DNA of 64,000 nucleotides from Cydia pomonella (Eukaryota > Arthropoda > Insecta > Lepidoptera > Tortricidae), in contig NC_084722.1 in NCBI RefSeq assembly GCF_033807575.1, positions 1,854,832 to 1,918,831 on the forward strand. The letters are read 5' to 3'. This document shows positions 20,673 through 32,815 of this stretch, piece after piece. The position numbers were made by a program, and so were the translations under genes. The notes under the pieces were generated by a model. The model was given only the letters and a program-made list of their open reading frames with translations, did no database searches and was not told the origin of the DNA. Numbering within the stretch: position 1 is the first letter of the stretch; each line of letters begins with the position of its first letter.

Positions 20673-21167
20673 TTAATACCTTTATTTGGTCCTAAATGCG
20701 TGTAATCTGAATTTACGTAATCCCAAGAGGTGGACATACATTTTGGGACCCCTGGGAGATTTTTTTCCTTGGATTGCCAGACCAGCCAATGTAGAAGGGA
20801 CCCACCATCAATTTCAATGGCACCAGCAAGATTTGGTGGATGACACTGGTGAAAAGGGGATTTCTTATTTAATTTTTTTATTAAAAATAAATATTAATAA
20901 AAAATTACATATTTTCCTTTCAGAACCTTTCAAAATCCCATAAAACATTGTTAGTACCATCGTCATAGCTAGGGGTTAGTAAGTACGGGGAAGTAGGGGG
21001 GAGGGGTATTCCTGGTTTTTAACTTTTGATTTCGGTTGTACCGCTGAAACGAATTTGAAGTTGTAGGTAACTATTCGACGCAGAATTTAACCCTCTTTAA
21101 TATTGATCTAAATTACATTTCTGTCGGTGGTCGTACCGTTTTCCAGCTGCAAAAAAAAACTAAAAAA
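20673..21167. other. Non-coding stretch
   Basis: No exon or element recognised. The open frame at 20686-20943 shows no recognisable domain and no splice sites that would place it in a gene. Confidence 0.45.
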
Positions 21168-21647
21168 GCGGCCAAGTGCGAGTCGGACTCGCGCATGAAG
21201 GGTTCCGTACCATTTATGACGTATTAAAAAAAAATCTACTTACTAGATCTTGTTCAACATTTTACCACTTTGGACACACTTTTTACCACTTTGGAAGTGT
21301 CTCTCGCGCAAACTATTCAGTTTAGAAAAAAATGATATTAGAAACCTCAATATCATTTTTAAAGACCTATCCATAGATACCCCACACGTATGGGTTTGAT
21401 GAAAAAAGATTTTTTGAGTTTCAGTTCTAAGTATGGGGAACCCCCAAAATTTATTGTTTTTTTTTTTTCTATTTTTGTGTAAACATCCTAATGCGGTTCA
21501 TAGAATACATCTACTTAACAAGTTTGAACAGTATAGCTCTTATAGTTTCGGAAAAAAGTGGCGGTGACATAATCGGACAGACAGACGGACATGACGAATC
21601 TATAAGGGTTCCGTTTTTTGCCATTTGGCTACGGAACCCTAAAAACG
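21168..21647 (+). repeat. GCGGCCAAGTGCGAGTCGG repeat, shortest copy
   Basis: Same termini as at 18190. The internal unit is present once and itself carries a deletion between GATCTTGTTCAACATTTTAC and the GGAAGTGTCTCTCGCGCAAA block. The same deletion appears in the first unit of the copy at 34604. Confidence 0.85.
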
Positions 21648-22502
21648 AGCAGAAATTTCTGCACACTACATTTAGGACCAAAAGAATTTCAGAATGCCAG
21701 CTTTGAATTAGAATACAATTTCGTGTTTATTCTTATTAAAGTTAATTTTGCCCACATTTCCGAAAGTGTTAAGTCTACATCTACATATTGTGGTGTAGTG
21801 ACTTAAAATATCTACTATAAGTTTTATGTTAACCCAGGTTAGGTTATCATGGCTTTCAGTCGCAAAAATAGTTGACTAACACATTTTTACTATGCAGGAA
21901 AGTGCCTCACCTTCGCATTAAATGTGATGGGGTAAACAATTTATCATAAAATCGTCATAATCCTTACCGATTCTAAGGTCAAAATCTATCAAAATCATCG
22001 CAATATTGTGACATATATACTAATTTTTCACCAAAGAAGCTTACCTTAGTATTACTTCTTTAAAAGGAGCGTATCTCTAGAGGCATTCAGTCGAACTTAC
22101 GTCCTTTTTGGTGAAAGAAAAAAATTGGGTTAACTTTCTTATTTACCTTGTATGGTGGACAGTGGCTATCAAGTTAGCCCCTCAAACATACATTTACCGG
22201 TTCCATGATAAACCTTAACTTGAATGGTTTAAAGTTGAATTTCGTACGCACGTGTTTGAAGCAGTATTATGTGCATTTTGATTAACATTTTAGGTCAAAA
22301 TGATCTTGACCGAGTTTAAGTATTAAATTCAAGTATAAATAACACGCTATTTTACAAATCTAGCACTAACCGGTTTTTAAGAGGCGTGTTTGATTTGATT
22401 TGAAGTTAAATAATTATTAATTATGCAAAGTGCCGCCTAAATAAAGCATGGACGCATTCCCTATGTCACGGTCTAGTTTATAGTAATTATTGATTAATAA
22501 AA

Positions 22503-22621
22503 AAAAAGCTATAACTCCCTTTTTTTCACAATCCATAACTCCCGTGGGAACAAAATAGGCCTTTGTCCTTCAGTACACCTACAGCGTGAAATAACATCTT
22601 TTTCGAGCAAGTGTGATGAAA
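22503..22621 (+). repeat. Dispersed repeat I, copy 1
   Basis: CACAATCCATAACTCCCGTG, TAGGCCTTTGTCCTTCAGTA and TTTTTCGAGCAAGTGTGATG are shared with 33822-33922. The pair is about 100 bp and A-rich at the 5' side. Not classified. Confidence 0.7.
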
Positions 22622-22667
22622 AGAATATTGCAGACTAATACCATTTTTAAATTATTCGGAATAACTA

Positions 22668-22848
22668 AGGTAGAAGTACTAGTGCTCGACGCTGCACTAG
22701 TCACCGACATGGGCACTTTATTTCATGGAAATATAGGTTAAATTTGAACAACGAAGATTTTTCTGCATTCGAACTTAATCCTTATCACTTTGACATAAAG
22801 TGCCCATGTCGAGTACTAGTGCAGCGTCCAGCACTAGTACTTCTACCT
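22668..22848. mobile_element. Tc1/mariner-type MITE with TA target duplication
   Basis: AGGTAGAAGTACTAGTGCTC...and its inverted end ...GCACTAGTACTTCTACCT form arms of over 50 bp including CGACATGGGCACTTTA. TA flanks both ends (22666-22667 and 22849-22850). The 181-bp element encodes nothing. Confidence 0.8.
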
Positions 22849-23932
22849 TACCCATGCAAATTAACTTAAATTTATGTGATTTAAAAATGGATATAATCGA
22901 GTTTTGCTTGGACATTTGGATAAAATCTTATGCACGAACGTTATAAGGAGAAATCATATTCGGTTTGACGTAAGGGTACTTCGAAAATGTTTATATAAAA
23001 CCAAACAAAAAGTGTTTTTTCCATAGGCACAAAGGCGGTCCCTTTTTGCATTAATTAATAGAATCAGGCGTTACTTTGCGGAATTCCATGCTAATTAAAG
23101 CAAAAAAAACATAATAATAATTAAAAAAAAAATCCAATGGGCAAAACTCTTTTTGAACATGATCCTGATATACAACATCAAAATACTATGGGAAAATGTA
23201 TGCAGTAAAGACACATTTTATATACGTGCTAATTTTAATTTTCTATAGACTGATAACTTTAACTTAATTTCGATTTTTTGCGAGAAACGTTTTGAACCTA
23301 AGCTCCTCACCTCAGTTACTTTAAAAAGCTCGTATCTTGTAACTTCTATGTTGCTTTCCTTGCTTCACATTGCGGGATTAACGGCAATATTCATGGGACA
23401 TTTAAGAGAAAATTTGCGTTAAAAGTTGAATGTCATACTTGTTCTTTATGTTTTCAATGTATTTAATGAAAGGTACTGCAAATGGTTTCAATATTATTAC
23501 CAAATATAAACTATGTTTTTTGCTCGGCATGGGATGTATGGCGCCATTAATTTTAAAATAAAGAAAATTCAATGAACCATCAAACTTAAGCAGCTCTATG
23601 GCTCTTGTTTATGGTAAAATGTTGCCTGAATGATAAATACTTATTTTACAGGATTTGTCTATACCATCCCATTACTGGTGCCTGTTCCATTATAGGAGGT
23701 ATTTACTATAAAGCTGCTAGATATTTCACTATTTATAAAATGAATTGGAGAAACTCTGTCTCTAGACTTACATCTCGCAGTTCATAGATTACCATATATG
23801 CAGAATCTTTGCCGTTTTCCATTCTACGCTTTCTGTCTAGTTAATTAGATTTCTCTTCCTCGTTCAGCTCTATACTGGTTTGTCTATTATTGTATACGTA
23901 AACTTCGTTGATTTCTAAACAACACTGCACTC

Positions 23933-24195
23933 GCTATCTGATATATAGAAGCGGCCAACGTGTTCACAAATATCTTAACTGAAAGGGCCCACTGATTACC
24001 AGTTCGCCGGACGATATCGGCCTGTCAATTATTCGCGGTTGTCAGCTTTGGCGAATAACTTACAGGCCGATATCGTCCGGCGAACTGGTAACCAGTGAGC
24101 CCCTTTAGCCTCAATTATCAAGACGGTAAAGTGTACGTTCAAATATTTTTGACCACCTTGGCCGCTCATATATCTTCGATGGCGACAGTGCGTAC
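23933..24195. mobile_element. Repeat E copy interrupted by a MITE
   Basis: The left part TCTGATATATAGAAGCGGCC...TTCACAAATATCTTAA and the right part AATTATCAAGACGGTAAAG...CCTTGGCCGCTCATATATC...GATGGCGAC are the two halves of an inverted-repeat element like that at 54320-54467. The MITE at 23979-24108 separates them. Confidence 0.65.
23979..24108. mobile_element. Foldback MITE nested in repeat E
   Basis: Left arm GATTACCAGTTCGCCGGACG and right arm CGTCCGGCGAACTGGTAACC continue through ATATCGGCCTGT / ACAGGCCGATAT. Arms are about 47 bp with three differences and a 36-bp loop. Confidence 0.8.
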
Positions 24196-24415
24196 GTTAT
24201 CAAAACAGTTCGGTAGTATATTTATGATTAGGATTTTTTTCTTGTGTCAAATTTTTTTTTTTTAAGTTGTATTTTTTGGTAGGCAGTTAGTTACCGGTCT
24301 TATGACCAGACCTGAGTTTATGCCAGTTTAAAAGTTTTTGGAACACGATGAATAAGTATTAAGAAGTATGCAATAAAAGTTTTGTATGTATAATAGATAT
24401 AGCCGGTGAAACAAC

Positions 24416-24650
24416 TGTCAGTAGAAAAAGGCGCGAAATAAAAAAAATCTATGGGACACTTCGCGTGTATTTTTTTTTAAATTTGCCGCTTTTTCTGTTG
24501 ACGGAAATCGCTTGACAGACTACAAATGATATACGTACATAGTTTGGCAAGCATTTCCATCAGTAGAAAAAGGCGGCTAATTTAAAAAAAATTAAGAACG
24601 TAGCATGCCGTGGAGAATTATAGTTTCCCGCCGTTTTCTACTGACAAAGT
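24416..24650. repeat. Pair of GTCAGTAGAAAAAGGCG foldbacks
   Basis: CTGTCAGTAGAAAAAGGCG with TTGCCGCTTTTTCTGTTGAC (24416-24503), then CATCAGTAGAAAAAGGCGGC with CCCGCCGTTTTCTACTGAC (about 24560-24646), make two consecutive inverted pairs. They may be two copies of one MITE or one element with doubled ends. Confidence 0.65.
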
Positions 24651-26100
24651 AGGTTTGCCAGAGTATAGGTAATTATAACGTGTAATTTATTTATTATATC
24701 ATTCCAGAAATTAATACGTATGATTCAAATTGACTATCAATCGTTAAAATACAAACACACTTAGTCATAGTGTATATTTCTGTAGTTTAGTCACGGTCAA
24801 GACTTATAACCACCCATATTTACGTATTGAAGAGGTCAGTCTTTTTGTGTAAGGTTGCATTAAACCTATTAACTTTGGCCTTATGCACGTTTGCTAGAAC
24901 TAAAGAGGTTGACTAGTCAAGGTAAGCGATAAGAAATAAACAAAACAAAGAACATTCACGAAACACTTCACAGAATTATAAACATACAATATTTACAAAC
25001 AAAACGAAAGCACGTTCCAAAATTAAAAAAGCAAATACCGATTTTTCGAATTTCACGCACTATTCCATAGACAATATATTTTTTTAATTCGCGCGTTGTG
25101 AGCGGCCAGTGCGGACCGGCGCGAGCCCGCGAACTGACTTCCCGCGCCGCTGATTTTAGACGACTCGCTTCAAAAATGGAGGAACGCAGTTCGGAGAATT
25201 GATGGGTTTATCCGTGGTGGACTACAGTCGGGGCCTTTCATGTACATCATTTTTTTTAAATGGATCTATTTATCGAAATATAGGAAATACCTAAATTACC
25301 TAATCGTCGCTTGCGTCAAATATCGTATATTCCATAAATATTTACTAGATATATAAATGACTTTAGGAAGTGAAAGTAGTATTTAAATCATTAGCGTGTT
25401 CTTGTATTTATAATTATCGTTTCTTAATAAATTTATGGTTATATGATGTGTTAAATCTTTGTTTTTAAATATTAAGAACTCAATACTCCAAAATCGGCAG
25501 CGATATAAAAGTATAATAAACTAATAAATTATATTTTTATAATACTAATCAATCTTCATGATGAAACTATTATGGAGTAGCCGTGATGCAACGCAGTCCG
25601 TTATACTATTTTTATTTTACTCTAACCATAATTTATAGAACAGAAAAAAACGCTTCAAATGCTTAGAATAGACTTTTACGAACGTTTCCCAGTCAGCATA
25701 CTGAAAAGAGTTAGAGGTCGTCGTTTTGTTAGTTAAGCAATCGCGTCATTTTACGTAAAATATGCATCGTTGACACAAATTACACGGATTATGCACTTTA
25801 CGTGTAGCCTCAATAGCTCGAACACAAGACGATTGTTGTATACATACAATTCTCTTAAAGATGTGATGATTGCAAAAGTATGTAGCTCTGTACACGCTTT
25901 AGATAGTGTTGATAAAAATCTCCAATCTAATTGACTTGTTTGCGGCATGCGGTGATTGTCAGCTAAGCTGTTTTTATATCACAGATACTAAAACGATAGG
26001 TCAATCATCCTGCTTTTGTATCACTTTATTACTTACGAATGGCCTCTATAAACATCCCCAACGATTTTATCCGATAATCGCAAGAGGCAATTTCCCGAGC
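24651..26100. other. A+T-rich stretch with a G+C-rich island
   Basis: Mostly featureless A+T-rich DNA apart from a G+C-rich patch at about 25088-25160, listed separately. No exon was recognised on either strand. Confidence 0.45.
25085..25200. promoter_or_regulatory. Candidate G+C-rich promoter or 5' exon
   Basis: GCGCGTTGTGAGCGGCCAGT, GGACCGGCGCGAGCCCGCGA and TTCCCGCGCCGCTG stand in strongly A+T-rich DNA. The opposite strand holds a TCAGT initiator-like word. An ATG at about 25176 opens a frame of only eight codons. Such islands mark transcription starts in many insect genes, but a repeat fragment is equally possible. Confidence 0.3.
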
Positions 26101-26335
26101 GCACAGAATAAGTAATAGTACTGCCGTCCAGAAAAGAAACTTCCTACAGAACCGAAGTTTGACAGCGATTCAGGGACGAATCATGCTGTCCCTTTCTTAT
26201 GTATCACTTTCGGCTATTTAGGGTTGTCAAAATTCAAGTCATTATCTTATCTGTCACTGTGACGTCAAGTTGTGCTAACCCTAAAAATTGCTCGGAGCAA
26301 TGCTGAGCCGAACGGAGTCGAGAATGCCCGAAAGG
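26101..26335 (-). repeat. Dispersed repeat C, copy 1 (inverted)
   Basis: Reverse reading matches the copies at 49363 and 53790: GAACCAATCAT-type spacing differs, but GTTTGACAGCGATTCAGGGA, AGGGTTGTCAAAATTCAAGT and TTGCTCGGAGCAATGCTGAG correspond. The conserved outer end is TATT-ATTCTGTG. Confidence 0.75.
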
Positions 26336-27514
26336 TACCTAATCGCCTCTATAAACGTCACCGGTAATTGCATGCGATTGGCGATACATTAATCTAAAAT
26401 CGCATGCCATTTGTTGCAACTTTTGTAGAAGGTCAGTTAGACAAATTCAGAGCAATCGAACCGTCATTTTAGAACTGTCATCTGTGATCTAGAGTTAAGT
26501 TTAGTTTGTATTCTGCTAGAATTGTTAGTAGTCATAAAGCCTAATACATAAAATACAACGCCTTTCTATTTGCGGGAATAAAATACACCAGTAAAAAGTA
26601 CGTCCCAATCCCAACGTATCAATAATTTGTCTATGGTACCTAACTTCAAATTTAGCTAAGCCTATCATTAGATTTATTAGAAGACTCGTGCTACATGATA
26701 GTTACGTTTTTGATTAGACAGTAGAGTTGTGACAGACCAGACCAAGGATGTGTTGCGAAATGCGAGACTGATTATAATGAAACCTTGGCAGACGGTTCGA
26801 AATTTCTATTTAACTGAGATAATTTTAAACATAATGTTGGCAATAGTGATGTGGCCAACGTGATAACTGAGGAATACAGATAACACATAATTTGAGAATT
26901 GACGGACAGCAGTGTTGTTCCTGTCGGGTTTCGGTGTTGTCGACTACCTAAGTCATAAATTGCCGTGATATAAGAGAAAATCTTAAGAATGTTGCCAGCC
27001 ATATTAGAAAAAAATGCGTTTAAGTGCGGCAAAAATGTAATTTATAGGACAAACGGTAATGGAACAGCTGCAGTATACCGCGCTTCTTATCAGAATATAG
27101 GTAGAATTAAATAAAAATGAGAAGAAGCACGTCATAATCGTTGACGCATTCTATTGAAAGATCTGTATTAAATTGTCGTTAATGCAATACACAATGCATT
27201 AACCACTGCACTTACAAACCTGTTGATGATCTCATAAAAGGAAAGATGGCGTATTTTACGTAAAAACTCTCGTGATAAAACTTTTCATCGCGTACATTTA
27301 ATCGTTAATTGCATTTGTTGTTCAGTGAATTTATGAGTATGTTATTGAAACGAAGCAATTGTAAAAAACCCAATAGATATTTGTTTAGCTAATTATGATA
27401 TATTGTGATACTAGTACAGTTTAAATTACTCTCATTGGTAGTGATTTTTAAAGTCATGTTGATAAAGATAGTTTAATTTTTCAAGTAGGCATATTACAAT
27501 GCGCTTATGAACGT

Positions 27515-27590
27515 CAAATAAAGCTACGCCGGCTCTAGCCCTACACGTCTGACCCGAGAAGATTTAAATCCCTCCTAAATTTAATCTAAT
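27515..27590 (+). repeat. Fragment of a common lepidopteran repeat
   Basis: GCTACGCCGGCTCTAGCCCT, CTGACCCGAGAAGATTTAAA and TCCCTCCTAAATTT follow in the order I know from abundant lepidopteran elements. Only about 75 bp is present. Confidence 0.5.
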
Positions 27591-28659
27591 CTGTTAAATG
27601 CATGCCGTGATTTCCTATAATTGGGTGAATACTCAAGCAATCTTATTTTATAACTTGTCATTTATAAGTATTTTTTGTATTTTACCTGTTGGCAAACTTA
27701 AAAAAATAATAAAATTGTAAGAAAGTATCCCAATATGGGCAATATGGGACCGGCAAGAAGCTCGGCTCGGCAAGAAACACGTTGAAGGGGCCAATCATTG
27801 GAGGGAGGTAACATTTCACATTAGTATGGTTTGCTCTGCTAGCTACCGCTTCTATTACTAGGCTGTCAACACCCATTGTCCTTGAAATTGATGTTACTTA
27901 AACAGTTTTTTAAGAAAGACTATTTGTTTTAGTCAAGTAAGAAAAATATATGTTCATATTAATTATATTTCAAAGACCTTGGTTGTTCTCGATACATGAT
28001 TGAACGAAATCGGCTCGATAGAAAATAATTGCAAAGATTGGTCTTAAAATCACAATTAAACGGTTTTATGTCTTTATTGTTTTGACTTATGGGTCTGCAA
28101 TTAAAATCACAATTTAAAAACATGTATATCTAAACCGTGGTTGAGTAAAATATTTCACTTGCGTCAGTGCTATCTCATTTACTCCGATACAAATAGACAG
28201 TGTGCGCGCTTTAGGTATTGACAGCCTCTTAAGTACAATATGTAAACTCGTCCACACTGTTAAAATAAATCTTATTGCAAAGACATAATGCTCTCGGATC
28301 ACTTTGTATACCGTTGTTTTTAGTACCTACTTTTTTATTATTTCGGCTATTTTAGTGTAATAATGGTCGCCCAGACCACTAAGTTTAACAGTACTTTTAT
28401 ATTGTACTAATATTACACATCAGTTCGACGAATTGAGGCAATTAAACTGCTTTCCGGCTTCGGCAAAAATAAAAACGCTACAAACAGCCCAGGGTGTTCG
28501 TGAGCTCAAAAAGCTACTATACTAAATGTATTAGTTCACGTTGCGAGCCGCATAACCCTGTGTTGCGCGGAAACAATCAAGCCATCCTCACCGGAAAGGA
28601 AAACGTTTCGATAGCCTTTCATTGAACTGGTTTTACACGGGGTTATTAGTTATTACTAC

Positions 28660-28970
28660 AATGTGCTCGTAATGCAACGATAAATGCATTAGAGCTCACG
28701 TGAGAAACCTCCATTTGGGTCTTGATTGTTGTTTTGGAGTTGTCGTGTATCTACAGACTTAAATTGTCGTGCTTAAAGAGAAAATCTTAAGAATATTGAC
28801 GTACCACAATAAATAGCGCGAAGTGCGGGATTAATGTATGGCAATGAGACAGCTGGCGTATACCGTGTTTTTGATCAACAGTTTGATTATTGAATGTGCT
28901 CGTAATCTAACGATAAATAAATTAGTACTCACGTGAGAAATTTTAATTTGGTTCTTGATTCTGTTTCTGT
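28660..28970. repeat. Direct duplication about 235 bp apart
   Basis: AATGTGCTCGTAATGCAACG-ATAAATGCATTAG-GCTCACGTGAGAAA at 28660-28735 recurs as AATGTGCTCGTAATCTAACG-ATAAATAAATTAG-ACTCACGTGAGAAA at 28895-28970. The segment between them (28750-28880) has a third relative at 26930-27090. Confidence 0.65.
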
Positions 28971-30884
28971 AAATATACGAGTAATTATCCTGTAAACCGG
29001 CCACAAATCAAAACGCTTGCGAATTGACAATTAACCGCGTGAATGTCAATAAAAACCAAGTGAAGTTTTTATTTCAATTAAATGAAATCCACGTGTCTGA
29101 GCGTTTCAACGTAAAGAATTATATTAATATCAATTTTGTCTTTTACGTCAATGTGTTGCTATGCCATAAAAGTTTCAAGTCATTGCGTACACGTCTATAA
29201 GCCCTAAACACTCTAATTGAATTGCCCAAAACATATTTTAGCGACCACAAAGGTCGTGTTACACAACCGTTCAATTGGTGCCGTGACCAATATGCAAAAT
29301 ACCAAGGAATTTACTCGTAAATACTGAAATTTGCCTAAATAAGCTTAATTTCTGCATATCATATATATTTTTCAAGTGTCTTTAACACATAAAAAAGACG
29401 CACACGCCAACATCATTGCTACATGCCCCATGTGTCGGCAAACTTTTGAAAAATAGATCCAACCGAAGGATCTTTAAGAGCCACAAAAGTTGATATGAGT
29501 AGTCCAAGTCTTTTATAAGCATTCTTGGTGCTATGTGTACAACTTGTACAAGTCATGCTCAAAAGGTATAGAAGCATGGCCCTTGTCTTTGAAGAAAAGG
29601 TTAAGAGTTGGACTCTTATACTCAAAGCAAGTGTAAATCATTATGCCCTCAACATTGAGGCTCTCAAGGTCTCGGTTATACCAGTACACTATATATAAAA
29701 GAAAATATAAATTAAGACTGAATAAAATATCAAATTGCACAGCATAAGAAAATTGCCAGCAAAAGAAAGTGGATGCAGGTTTAAATGGCTTCTTATACAG
29801 TTGTAACAGTTTACGAAGATCGAGACCTACTTACGCCATATGGGATTAACATGTTAGTCCAGGTCAGGACTTCTATGGGTCGAACTCCTATAAGTAAGTG
29901 ATATAAACTACGACGATTCAACGGAGCCACGCAATTCCGGCGCCAAAGTAGTGTTTAGCATTAAGTTAACGAAATTTATATTTTAAAAAGGCATTTGCAA
30001 ATATAATTCCCGATTTTAAATACCAAAATCTCACTGGAGTACCTTCTTTTGTGAAATCTGTTTAAAAGAGAAAGCGGCAGAACAGTGGAATAACCCAAAC
30101 CACCTGTATTATAAAGAAACAAAAATCTGGAACAGCTGATGGTCACTGGCAAGGTCAGCGGAACAAGAGGTTGGTAATTCAGTTATAATGGCCGATACCA
30201 CGCGCTTTCACTTTCTTTTAAGGACAAACTTATTTGCCCTGTGCTCGCCAATGTTTTGTTATTATTATTAAACAAGCAAAACATTTGAAAAGATTTATCT
30301 GATTAAGAAATAAAACTGTGTAAACGAATTATATCGCGTATAATAAATTTTAAACACATACCGACGCTTAGAGCCCTTTACAGCCTTTGCTTTTGGAGTT
30401 TGAGTAAGGTTTTTTTTGTAAAACCGAGTGTAGGAGAAAGCAAAGGCTGGATTCATTTTGGCAGCAAAAGAATTAACATCTTACTCGTACAAACTATTCT
30501 TTTATGCTTGATCTCTGCTTGATAGGTACTTTTTAAAGCAAATTGACTATAGTAGTTATTAGCTCCTAGAAGAAAAGCGTGACGTCATCCTATATAGTTT
30601 ACAAATTCAAAATAACAACTGCGCCGCCGCCGCCCGTCATCCAAGGGCCAAAGTAAAAGATTCAAAACTCATCATACAACCTCTTAACGTAATTACCCAT
30701 CACTTAACCCAAGCTCAGAGTAAACAGTCAAACATTCCATATACATAATAGTGTTCAAACAGTACGTGCTAAAATACCGAGTTATCTCTTGCGTAACCGT
30801 GTCCGCTGCAAGGTTGAGCAGGACGTGGTTATGGTTATCGGTTATATGATTTAGGAGGGAAGGGGAGGGGGAGATCCATGGACT

Positions 30885-31007
30885 TTAACCCTTTGACCGC
30901 CAAAGACGTCAACTCACGAGCGCAGATCCCAATATCAACCTTCGTGCATTCTGTTTAGGTTTATGATGGCGCACCGCAAGTGATAGGCGTGGCGTTCAAA
31001 GGGTTAA
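30885..31007. mobile_element. piggyBac-type MITE with TTAA ends
   Basis: TTAA then CCCTTTGACCGCC at the left and GGCGTTCAAAGGG then TTAA at the right. The TTAA duplication and CCC...GGG termini are typical of piggyBac-like non-autonomous elements. The core is 115 bp. Confidence 0.75.
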
Positions 31008-31365
31008 CCTCAAGCTTGAGAGCTCCCTCGATTTCCCCAGTCCCATGAACCAAGATCTGATGGCAATGGGAGCTACTGTGAAATACACATTTCTGACTTA
31101 AAAAAACGGGGGAACATACGTTAAAATAATGCCCACAAATTCAGAACGACTTTCGTCGTTATCTTTAAGGCAGCTAAAATTGCAGGTAGTTTGTTAATGG
31201 AGATTAATTAATGGTCGTTGTTTTACGTTTCACTAAACCGGACCCGACTTTTAGGGGAATATCAAAAATGTGGGCATTTGAATCTATAAATTTACACATT
31301 GCATCAAATTCTGTTTTATGACTAAATTCGTGTTTGAATCACATGTTTAGATTTTTAGAATGAGG

Positions 31366-31430
31366 CTTACAATTAAAGATAATTTAAGTGTGAAAAAGGA
31401 ACTTACAATTAAAGATAATTTAAGTGTGGA
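31366..31430 (+). repeat. Short direct repeat
   Basis: CTTACAATTAAAGATAATTT-AAGTGTG occurs twice with a 36-bp period and one base change. It looks like replication slippage. Confidence 0.75.
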
Positions 31431-31587
31431 AATGGCTTCCATTCGTATATGAACATTTCATGTGTGCGAAAGAGGCAGACTTTAAATGTAAAAACGTGAC
31501 CACTTATGAGCCTCATTGCGACCTCTTAAATGTGCCAAAGCGTAAGGTCAGCGGACTGGAAAATACGAAAAGCTGTATTCAGAGGGC

Positions 31588-31709
31588 CTACCGCGAACAC
31601 CGAAGTTCGTAAATTGGGGGCATCTTTATCTTTTACTCCAAACAAAGCGTAATTAGAGAGACAGAGAAACATGTCCGCAATTTGCGAACTTTGGTGTTTG
31701 CGGTAGGTT
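31588..31709. mobile_element. Foldback MITE
   Basis: CCTACCGCGAACACCGAAGT-TCGTAAATTG and CAATTTGCGAAC-TTTGGTGTTTGCGGTAGG are inverted arms of about 30 bp with few mismatches around a 60-bp loop. Confidence 0.75.
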
Positions 31710-32044
31710 CTTAGGAGATGCGGTGGCCGATTATATTTCAAAATATACTGTTACAGCAGCAAATAATGAACGCAACCACATAATCTTTCTGAATTCATCA
31801 CTTCCAGCAATGACACTCGACATTATTCAAAATTTGGTCACACTTTTGATATTTGACAGGCAATATATATTATACATCCATTTTCTCAAGATGGCCCAAC
31901 CAACGGACTCGTGAGCTAAACTCTCTCCCATCATGTTAGGTTCAGCCACTAGGTCTTCAATCTCACGGTTCCTAAGGACTGTCCATTTCCAGCTTATATC
32001 CGGTCTTCGTTAATGAAGATCGGAACGTGAAAAGACCGTACCCG
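31710..32044. other. Non-coding stretch
   Basis: No exon or repeat recognised; the open frame at 31723-31914 has no recognisable domain. Confidence 0.4.
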
Positions 32045-32240
32045 GGTCGCCTAGCATGAGGACGTCCTATCGGACGCCCCAAGTATCGCTGGAGCGACAT
32101 GGTGGAGGCGGATCTGCGCAAACTTCGAGTCAACAACTGGCGAGTCGCACAGGACCGAGAAAAGTGGCGCTGTCTTGTGTCAGAGGCCGAGTCTCATTTT
32201 GGATCGCTGAGCCAACGGAGTAAGCAAGTAATCTCGTACA
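32045..32240 (+). pseudogene. RTE-like LINE ORF2 C-terminus, copy 1
   Basis: One plus-strand frame reads RRPIGRPKYRWSDMVEADL, then AQDREKWRCLVSEA and SHFGSLSQRSKQV. This is the WR..VxEDL...AQDRxxWRxLVxEA ending of RTE-type ORF2 proteins. The same ending is at 42866-43250 and 63890-64000. Upstream RT is lost. Confidence 0.8.
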
Positions 32241-32637
32241 TAGTAGATCTGAGGTCTGAGTGTACATAATTCGATCCAAACGAAAGGTACCTATAAAGAC
32301 AAGTAGGCTAAAACTCGTAAAGAGAAACAGGTAACCATCCGACCTAACCTGTACAGCCAAGTTAGTTAAAGCATCGCAATGGAGAAATTACGAAATCTAC
32401 TAATTATGACATGCCTCGCAGTACTCGGAAGACTGGATTACAATGTCTACAATTCGTAAAGTATGTTAGATATGTTTTATGATTATTGGAGTTGGACATA
32501 CATATAATCACGCCTATTTCCCGGAGGGGTAGGCAGAGACCACGGATTTCCATTTACTACGAACCTGACATACCTCTTTCGCTTCCTTCACGTTCATAAC
32601 ATTTCTCATACACGATCGCTGGTTTTAGGGTGCTCTT

Positions 32638-32815
32638 GACGACCTGTCCGGTCTCGTGGGTAGTGACCCTGCTTATGAAGCCAATGGTACCGGGTTCAAA
32701 TCCTGGAAAGGGCATTTATTTGGGCAATATGCACGAATATTTGTTCCTGAGTTATTGGTGTTTTCTATGTATTTAAGTATTTATATATTATATATATCGT
32801 TTTCTATGTACCTCA
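32638..32815 (+). mobile_element. tRNA-derived SINE, copy 3
   Basis: GGGTAGTGACCCTGCTTATG, GGGTTCAAATCCTGGAAAGG and TTTTCTATGTATTTAAGTAT match the copy at 9104. The 3' third is missing. Confidence 0.8.

Larger units (their letters stand above)
26336..30884. other. A+T-rich stretch with local duplications, no gene
   Basis: No exon recognised in 4.5 kb. It holds two diverged duplications (26930-27090 with 28750-28880, and 28660-28735 with 28895-28970) and a short repeat fragment at 27515-27590. Small open frames here have no recognisable protein content. Confidence 0.5.
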
